Shown here: piece after piece, positions 59,901 to 64,000 of the stretch
Numbering within the stretch: the stretch's first letter is position 1
Layout of the letters: every line of letters begins with the position of its first letter
Source: Pomphorhynchus laevis
Taxonomy: Eukaryota; Acanthocephala; Palaeacanthocephala; Echinorhynchida; Pomphorhynchidae
Assembly: GCA_012934845.2 (NCBI GenBank)
Contig: WNNJ02003471.1
Location: forward strand, 162,616 to 226,615
Reading direction: 5' to 3'
Length of the DNA stretch: 64,000 bases
The notes under the pieces: generated by a model
The model's input: only the letters and a program-made list of their open reading frames with translations
What the model was told of the DNA's origin: nothing
The model's database searches: none
Program-made: the position numbers and the translations under genes

Positions 59901-62900
59901 AAATATAAATTGGATAAAATATTATATAATTATTTATTGTTTTGATTATTATATTAATTATTAAATTTTAATATTATTTATTTTATAATTAACTGATTTG
60001 ATTTATCTGTTAATAAAAGTAAAAGTAAGATCTACTATCTCGAAATTAGTTGTCATAAACAGATGAAATCTGTGCATGACAAATTTTATGGAAATTTTAA
60101 TACACAACATGAAAATGATGAAAACAATTAGATTACCCAACTTTCTCAGCAAGCAAACGCAGTGCAATTTTTAATTTTGACTTTGCACGACTTGTGTTTC
60201 CTTTATAGTTAGTAAAAAGTGCTCTAAGCTAAAATAGAATATTATAAAACAATATTTAAGATGCATCTCAATAATATACAATAATATTAACAGAATAGTT
60301 TTTAGTTTTTTTTTCATTCAATAATAAAAACTAATTCGTGAATAAATTTATAAAATCAATTTGAATTTGCTAGCATTTGCGATTTTTGAATTTGTTACTA
60401 ACATTATCGATTTTGCAATTCAGATATTTCACAATTAAAATAATAAATGAAATATGAATTATTAAAGTTAATGAAATAATTAAATTCATTTATTTTATTT
60501 TTAATTCATTTTTCATTTACTTTAAATTCATTTCAAGTAAATAAAAATTACGTTTGTGATTTTCGATTTTAATAATTGCATTTGATGAATAAACTGAAAT
60601 ATCAGTTTTTAGACAGTTTTGCCAGTTTTGGTTTCTAAAGATAACTAAAGATATAACAAAAGATAACTAAAGATATAAGTGAAGATATAACTAAATATAG
60701 CTAAATATATAACTAAACATATAACTAAAGATAACTAACGATACAAATAAAGATAGCCAACAATAAACTAAACTAACAATGAACTATACTGTAAGTACAA
60801 TTTATTAATAATTTATATTATTTATTATTTTTAATTATTAATAAATGATGTGGATACTTATAAACGATAGAAACTACTTTTTAAAGGTATAGTTCAATCG
60901 CTTTCTTTTCCATCATTTAGATAGTGATTTATCTGCAATTGTTAAATAATAAAATATAATAATCAGTAAAAAAATCTAAATAATATTTCAGCAGCCTTCT
61001 AAAATTTTTAGAAACTTTTTTTATCATAAAGAGGGCTGCAGTAGTTGCTAAATAATTTAAAAAGCTTGCGTTTTTAATAAAAATAGACAAATTATTATGG
61101 CGTACAAAATGGTTTTTGATATAATAGTTTATAATGGTGTATAAAATAGTTTATAATTCACAACTAAATCAATTAATTTTTTAAATTAGACTAAAATTTA
61201 TAATATAAATTTCATCGGTATATTTATATTCGTACGACGCATTTTATAAATTTTTGAAAACAGTATGTATATCAAGCGATTGCAGAACAACTATGTTCAA
61301 CGATCACACACAAAATATTGAGTACAAATAACTTATTTGTAAACAACAAAATAAATAAATTACATTAAATTATTTAATTTAATTATTTAAATCATTTAAT
61401 TAAATTATTTAATTAGAATTAAATAAATTACATCATTTATAATTGTTATATTGAGTTTTAAGAAAATAAAGCAAAACAAATCAAACAAATCAAAAATGTT
61501 TATGGATTCTTTTAATTTTAGAAATTGAAAATGTGATCCCAATAAAAGATATCTCGAATTTTTTGTTGACTACTAAAAATATCATCTACACTTCATGCAT
61601 CATTTGCTATTTTAAAATTTCACAGGCCCACTAACAAAAAATCTATTTGTCTATAATTTTGTAAATGCATCGTAACTCATATGAATCGTATTTTTAATAT
61701 ACGATTGATCTTATGCCAATAATAGTCATTTTCAAGCGATCTACTGTATCACTAACCATTTTATTCTAAATATTCGACATACTTATGTAATAGGCTTATT
61801 TAGCTAGTAAAGGAATCGAATAAAACGTTTAATATTATAAATTGATTGTTCACTCATATTGTATTATTTATGAGTGGAGAGAGTGAAGAAAATATTTAAA
61901 ATATTTAAAGAGAGTGAAGAAAATATTTAAATATTTTCTTCACTCTCTATTTTAAATTCGAATCCTGAAAATTCGAATTTTTAAAGAATCTGCATATTAA
62001 ATACGTTTTAAGACAGTTATTTGCGTAATTTGTTTACTTGTAACTTTGTTGTTAAGATTAAAATAACAAAATAAGGAGAATTATCAAAATTAATCATTGA
62101 TTTCTAATATGATGCGCGTTAAATATTCTATTAGCGTTTAATAATGATGTAATAAAAATTTCAAGTATAGAATATTTAATTTTGTTAATATTGAAAAATA
62201 ATACCAAAGGATCAAGCATCGCCATCAGCACTATCGAATCAAGAATTTTAATAAGTGTAGCGCAAAGTACGCATGCGCGATTAAAGACCCTACTCATTTC
62301 ATTACTGATGTTGAACAGCTCTTTTACTTTATTCATCAGCCAATTTACGCATTGACCGATCACCAGATCTAAAATTATGGTAAAATAAACTTAAACATCA
62401 ATAATAGTGTAATATTACGTTTGTACTGTTTAACGAGCTGTGTCAGAACGTTTGCGCAACAACATTGAGCAGCAGTTGTTTGTTCGTGATCACGAGTAAA
62501 CTTGTCCACACTTTTACACAAATCGAAAAACAAATCTAAAAAAAACATTTTAAAAATATTAAGGTCGCACAATTTGTGGAATGCAAAAGACAGTAACGAA
62601 CTTCAAGATATTTACCGGACTCAGTGCAAGTTTTATCGTTCTCTATTCTATATTGACATAAGTTTAAAAGTAAATTCATTGCAAGCTTAACCGTTTTATT
62701 ACTTCCGGTGCATATACAGTGCAAACACTAAAATGTGAAAACAATATTATTTTAATATTTTTGTAAATTATTAAAATCCTCTCGTACCTCTTCAAATAAC
62801 GATGTTAAATATGCTAAGGACATATGGTCAATCGATAAAAATAGCATATTCAGACAGGATAGCTTGCTCTAAACTTATATAAGCATTCATTGTAAACGAT

Positions 62901-63262
62901 AAAATTTGTAAAGTGCTAACATGTCTTGCAGCATCAACAACACTTGTTTTGGATTTTAAAAGGATTTCTAATGTATTATCCAAGTCGTACAGACTTTTGG
63001 AATTCGAACAACAGAGTAATTCATGCAGTAATCGGAATCCACGTTTCTGGTAGTCCTCGTTCTATAATTATTGATATTAGATATTTTAATTTATAAAATA
63101 TATTAAAGACTGTGGTCACAGACTAGTATTTTAAAACAAAAATTGTTTTGATTAAAGAAAAATAAATGGCAGTGAAAATCACAGTGAAAGGTCGTAGATG
63201 CAAAGCGCTTACGTGAGTAATCGAGTGTATCAATAACAACACATGGATCACCCTATCATAAT
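47435..63262 (-). CDS. RRP12: RRP12, ribosomal RNA processing 12 homolog (C-terminal part, 13 exons)
   Basis: A HEAT-repeat nucleolar/nuclear-export factor needed for late pre-ribosome maturation. Exons on the minus strand, 5' to 3': 63262-63213, 63061-62875, 62813-62788, 62727-62616, 62535-62419, 62368-62205, 60228-60137, 53094-52966, 52911-52751, 47999-47814, 47767-47718, 47669-47587, 47534-47435. All introns are GT..AG and phases agree throughout, giving about 485 residues. Matches to recalled RRP12: NEDYQKRGFRLLHELL, then ITYLTSLFEECLHCIC, KLKIALRLLAEKVGLDMVV, NIRKSIRKDR, GHPLDLLDTES, DSSGRIVV, and the near-invariant C-terminal RARGDVKKK / KPDPYAYIPL / SGKQFKTAV. The animal protein is about 1300 residues, so the 5' exons lie beyond the right edge. 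Two introns (4.75 and 7.04 kb) are filled with retroelements and satellite; the others are 50-130 bp or about 2 kb. Confidence 0.9.
48190..48860 (+). mobile_element. RLE-type retroelement, C-terminal half, in RRP12 intron
   Basis: Readings in successive frames give GFGGLGVADPKVTHG, VLLWLNTLPLKAEHLNLSSR with RYGWSHLL, then GGIPSIRHDVIKDIF, then IEPMLLLAPDSVNFESS and LRLDIVCSG. This is the order (WL..LP, RYGW, C..CG-like, GG.PS.RH..V.D, EP.L, RLDI..G) of the C-terminal half of the RT-bearing multicopy proteins. Two frame breaks are visible. It is antisense to RRP12. Confidence 0.7.
49123..49629 (+). CDS. Unassigned 168-residue frame in RRP12 intron
   Basis: The frame starts MSQGNAYHQSDGYDHQ, has a Trp/Cys-rich part (WLPEKIAWGFLDQNAFCYCC) and ends with a helical, Lys-rich half (SKLAKGSQDNNSL ... 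RRFAEIAKAIMPKVVRF). It has no membrane segment. It lies 1.5 kb before an RT fragment on the same strand, so it may be the ORF1 of that LINE; it is also antisense to RRP12. I do not recognise the family. Confidence 0.4.
   Translation: MSQGNAYHQSDGYDHQVEYSMQGCPVKSTVWLPEKIAWGFLDQNAFCYCCAANNISSVKNKVLKLESDIENQQVFVCYSISSAENISSLSNLQSAITIIKSKLAKGSQDNNSLNDDISKIAQRRFAEIAKAIMPKVVRFQLSRTMEHFRHKNDTLNASGTVKVLKDES
49630..51090. other. Probable retroelement debris between two LINE parts
   Basis: Short plus-strand readings (IDCYSGMYIQCDLYKDDRTM at about 49850; YRFIQLRREKQVL near 49910) have coding-like composition but no recognised family. No intact gene is seen. Confidence 0.3.
51090..52230 (+). mobile_element. 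LINE reverse-transcriptase fragment in RRP12 intron
   Basis: Readings in order: QHGFRRGISTLIALEKVRST, FVDFFNAFDSINRCLLLAKL (first catalytic Asp), GVPQSDPLSSLLF, TILFADDLLIITAS (catalytic pair intact), then VNEAKTKVAKFRRAG and FCKSFKYLGLST. A part of about 130 bp containing the KFRRAG segment is present twice (51770-51900 and 51905-52035). Several frame changes make it inactive. The clade was not fixed (APE-type suspected). Confidence 0.75.
52231..52740. other. A+T-rich intron sequence
   Basis: No gene seen; simple taatatt-type runs at 52230-52400. Confidence 0.6.
52751..53094 (-). CDS. RRP12: RRP12 two middle exons
   Basis: Exon 53094-52966 encodes LDMVVNHLPVSDPSINVIIR then NIRKSIRKDR, matching the conserved end of the HEAT region; exon 52911-52751 encodes a Lys/Arg-rich linker (ISKRLKRKRQ) and GHPLDLLDTES. 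The 54-bp intron between them has a GTTCATATTT donor and TTTACTAG acceptor. Both flanking introns are large and filled with repeats. Confidence 0.88.
53095..53930. other. A+T-rich intron sequence next to the RLE-type element
   Basis: No gene seen. Confidence 0.55.
53935..56330 (-). mobile_element. RLE-type retroelement, near-full coding length but internally deleted
   Basis: On the minus strand, from 56330: a Cys/His-rich N-terminus (CCICNGATDACKGCSC), a FDDLFNETDFLQRKKRR segment, RT fingers (VALDKMPGVRSIGIDEVCRR, 55460), an EGLTQGDSLAMLAFAAAALP-like palm block near 55085, a thumb-side segment (IAELDEQIAY..VRSLQFKWSC near 54700), a SVRYNY / CACGVNF segment near 54180 and the terminal EHNEHYSEYMGRLRC .. 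CIRACRS (54080-53940). Part of the nuclease core is missing. Several frame breaks are present. It is in the same orientation as RRP12 within its 7-kb intron. Confidence 0.75.
56340..57250 (+). mobile_element. Penelope-like element, RT and post-RT fragment
   Basis: The reading includes YDFSTLYTNLDLVDIKEALV (catalytic block of PLE-type RT), an SFIEYEF stretch near 56750, and at 57035-57250 HEHSCIPYNIKYNTLNNEIL then RIATICNDIGFLQNHLNNL, the segment following the RT in Penelope-like proteins. No GIY-YIG nuclease follows. It is broken and A+T-rich throughout, and may derive from the same family as the remnant at 12.9-14.2 kb. Confidence 0.7.
57251..57940. other. A+T-rich intron sequence
   Basis: No gene seen; contains the agtctacgta repeat copy at 57629-57706. 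Confidence 0.6.
57629..57706 (-). repeat. Dispersed ~80-bp repeat ending in gagtctacgta (copy C)
   Basis: Reverse orientation: aatacgtagactcaattatc, a ctgatctgatttgttctact block, gacaagttattattgacatg and actttgtttcccgg, the complement of copies A and B from end to end. Confidence 0.75.
57940..59835 (+). repeat. 31-bp satellite array in RRP12 intron
   Basis: About 60 copies of a 31-bp unit close to atgataaaaacgatatgata + aaatgtgttaa. Variants are ordered: a gatagtatgtattaaatgat form, a gaggtgataaaatgtg form and a cgataaaatcgatatgac form recur in the same succession, for example near 58185, 58370 and 59045, which marks higher-order repeat units. There is no spacer diversity, so it is not CRISPR-like. 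Confidence 0.9.
59836..60136. other. A+T-rich intron sequence
   Basis: No gene seen. Confidence 0.6.
60137..60228 (-). CDS. RRP12: RRP12 isolated exon
   Basis: Ninety-two bases encode LRALFTNYKGNTSRAKSKLK then IALRLLAEKVG, bordered by ttctattttag and gtaatc. It joins in phase to the exon 7 kb away to give AEKVGLDMVVNHLP, which aligns with the conserved FG-x-ELV-x-LLP segment of RRP12. It is too short to be seen as an ORF by itself. Confidence 0.85.
60229..62204. other. RRP12 intron, A+T-rich, with small repeats
   Basis: 60640-60790 is an irregular array of an ataactaaagat-type unit. 61909-61948 is a perfect palindrome. No gene seen. Confidence 0.6.
61909..61948. repeat. Perfect 40-bp palindrome
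   Basis: agagagtgaagaaaatattt is directly followed by its exact reverse complement with no centre. The left arm is also present directly before it at about 61880-61898, so a tandem copy was probably inverted. Confidence 0.85.
62205..63262 (-). CDS. RRP12: RRP12 upstream exon cluster
   Basis: Six exons (63262-63213, 63061-62875, 62813-62788, 62727-62616, 62535-62419, 62368-62205) encode HEAT-type helices: IHVLLLIHSITHNEDYQKRG, FRLLHELLCCSNS, a 26-bp micro-exon (YLTSLFEE), LAMNLLLNLCQYR, AAQCCCANVLTQLVKQYK and RACVLCATLIKILDSIVLMA. The micro-exon is supported by phase on both sides and by matching the FITALIPEVI-type segment. The first exon (63262-63213) is the least certain; exons further 5' were not found in the last 700 bp. 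Confidence 0.8.
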
Positions 63263-64000
63263 CTAAAAATTATTTGTTTCGAAACTTGTGGCTTTCGACC
63301 TTTGTTTCTAATTTTTGATTTTACACAGTCAAATATTACTTTGTTATGCTTTCCAATAGAATTTGCCTGAAATATTTAGCTAAACTGTTAAATTTGACAT
63401 AAAATGCAAATTTAAAAAATGACAAAAAACATAACGGAACCAAACAGAACAATATCAGAAAAAGAGAATAAAGCATATCGGTTAAATGCTAAAGGGATAT
63501 AGTGGAAATAGCATTTTTAAGAACGAATACATTTACGTAATATATCAAATATGTGGAAAAGCTGAGTAAATAATATTGTTATTTACACTCTAAATATTTG
63601 TACTAAGAGCATTTTGACAATTTAATATATATATATGTATATTGTTTCAACATTCTTATAATAAATACAAATATCCTCTTCTATTTGATAAGAAAATCAA
63701 ATATACAGTAAATTCAGAAATTTCATTAATATAACATTTTAAATAATTAGTTAATAATCATACGATTAATTTATTTCAAACGATTCATTCATAGAAAACT
63801 AGATTGTATTGTATATTAAATATAGTATAAAAATTAGCTAAAAAGTATTATAAATATAACGTGGACACTGCTTTCATTCATGACATTCATGGTGTATAAA
63901 TATAGTATATTAATACATTATATATTAATATAATATTAAATAAATATAATATTAATAATTAATATATTAATATTATATTATATATAATATCGTATATTAA
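63263..64000. other. A+T-rich, RRP12 intron or upstream sequence
   Basis: No further exon found; a candidate 27-bp exon at 63324-63350 fails on reading phase. Confidence 0.5.

Noticed and set aside
63324-63350. A further RRP12 exon upstream
   Set aside because: It has plausible ttcag and gtaata borders, but the only frame that fits the next exon's phase contains a stop.

Overview
The window is a stretch of an A+T-rich animal nuclear genome, about three-quarters A+T by eye. It holds a few host genes in a dense layer of decayed retroelements, fold-back repeats and satellites. The animal assignment rests on an intron-split RRP12 gene (GT..AG introns), a ubiquilin-type protein, and the mix of Penelope-like elements (PLEs), APE-type LINEs and R2-group-like elements whose C-terminal domain resembles a restriction-like nuclease (called RLE-type below). 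The phylum cannot be fixed from sequence alone; a small invertebrate is the best guess.

Layout. 0-12 kb is a retroelement graveyard: an L2/CR1-like LINE on + (1-3.57 kb), the 3' part of a PLE with a 5'-truncated LINE inserted in its tail, a nearly full-length R1/I-like LINE on - (5.17-9.02 kb), a tandem array of PLE tail pieces (9.1-10.1 kb), a small cysteine-rich gene (10.44-10.80 kb) and another copy of the R1/I-like LINE (11.07-11.75 kb). 12-17 kb holds a PLE remnant on -, a second Gly/Cys gene built from a 12-bp repeat (15.21-15.51 kb) and more LINE pieces. At 17.27-19.42 kb one uninterrupted 716-codon frame joins a retroelement-type nuclease-like domain to the STI1 and UBA regions of a ubiquilin without the usual ubiquitin-like domain; this is the most unusual object here. 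19.5-36 kb is A+T-rich non-coding DNA with a 1.12-kb direct duplication, fold-back elements and C-terminal retroelement scraps. 36.1-37.9 kb encodes an intronless single-pass LRR-like surface protein. 38-43 kb is a repeat cluster of SINE-like units with tRNA-like A and B boxes followed by a hammerhead-like core, large inverted repeats and a palindromic minisatellite. 46.06-46.45 kb (-) encodes a small single-pass membrane protein.

From 47.4 to at least 63.3 kb the minus strand carries the C-terminal half of RRP12, a ribosome-biogenesis HEAT-repeat protein. I reconstructed it as 13 exons with consistent splice phases. Its introns are very uneven, from about 50 bp to 7 kb. The 4.75-kb intron holds LINE and RLE-type pieces. 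The 7-kb intron holds another RLE-type element, a PLE reverse-transcriptase fragment and a ~1.9-kb array of a 31-bp satellite with higher-order structure.

The host genes do not form an operon or a shared pathway. RRP12 acts in nucleolar pre-ribosome maturation, the ubiquilin-like protein would act in ubiquitin-dependent protein quality control if it is functional, and the LRR-like and Cys-rich proteins are likely lineage-specific surface or structural products.
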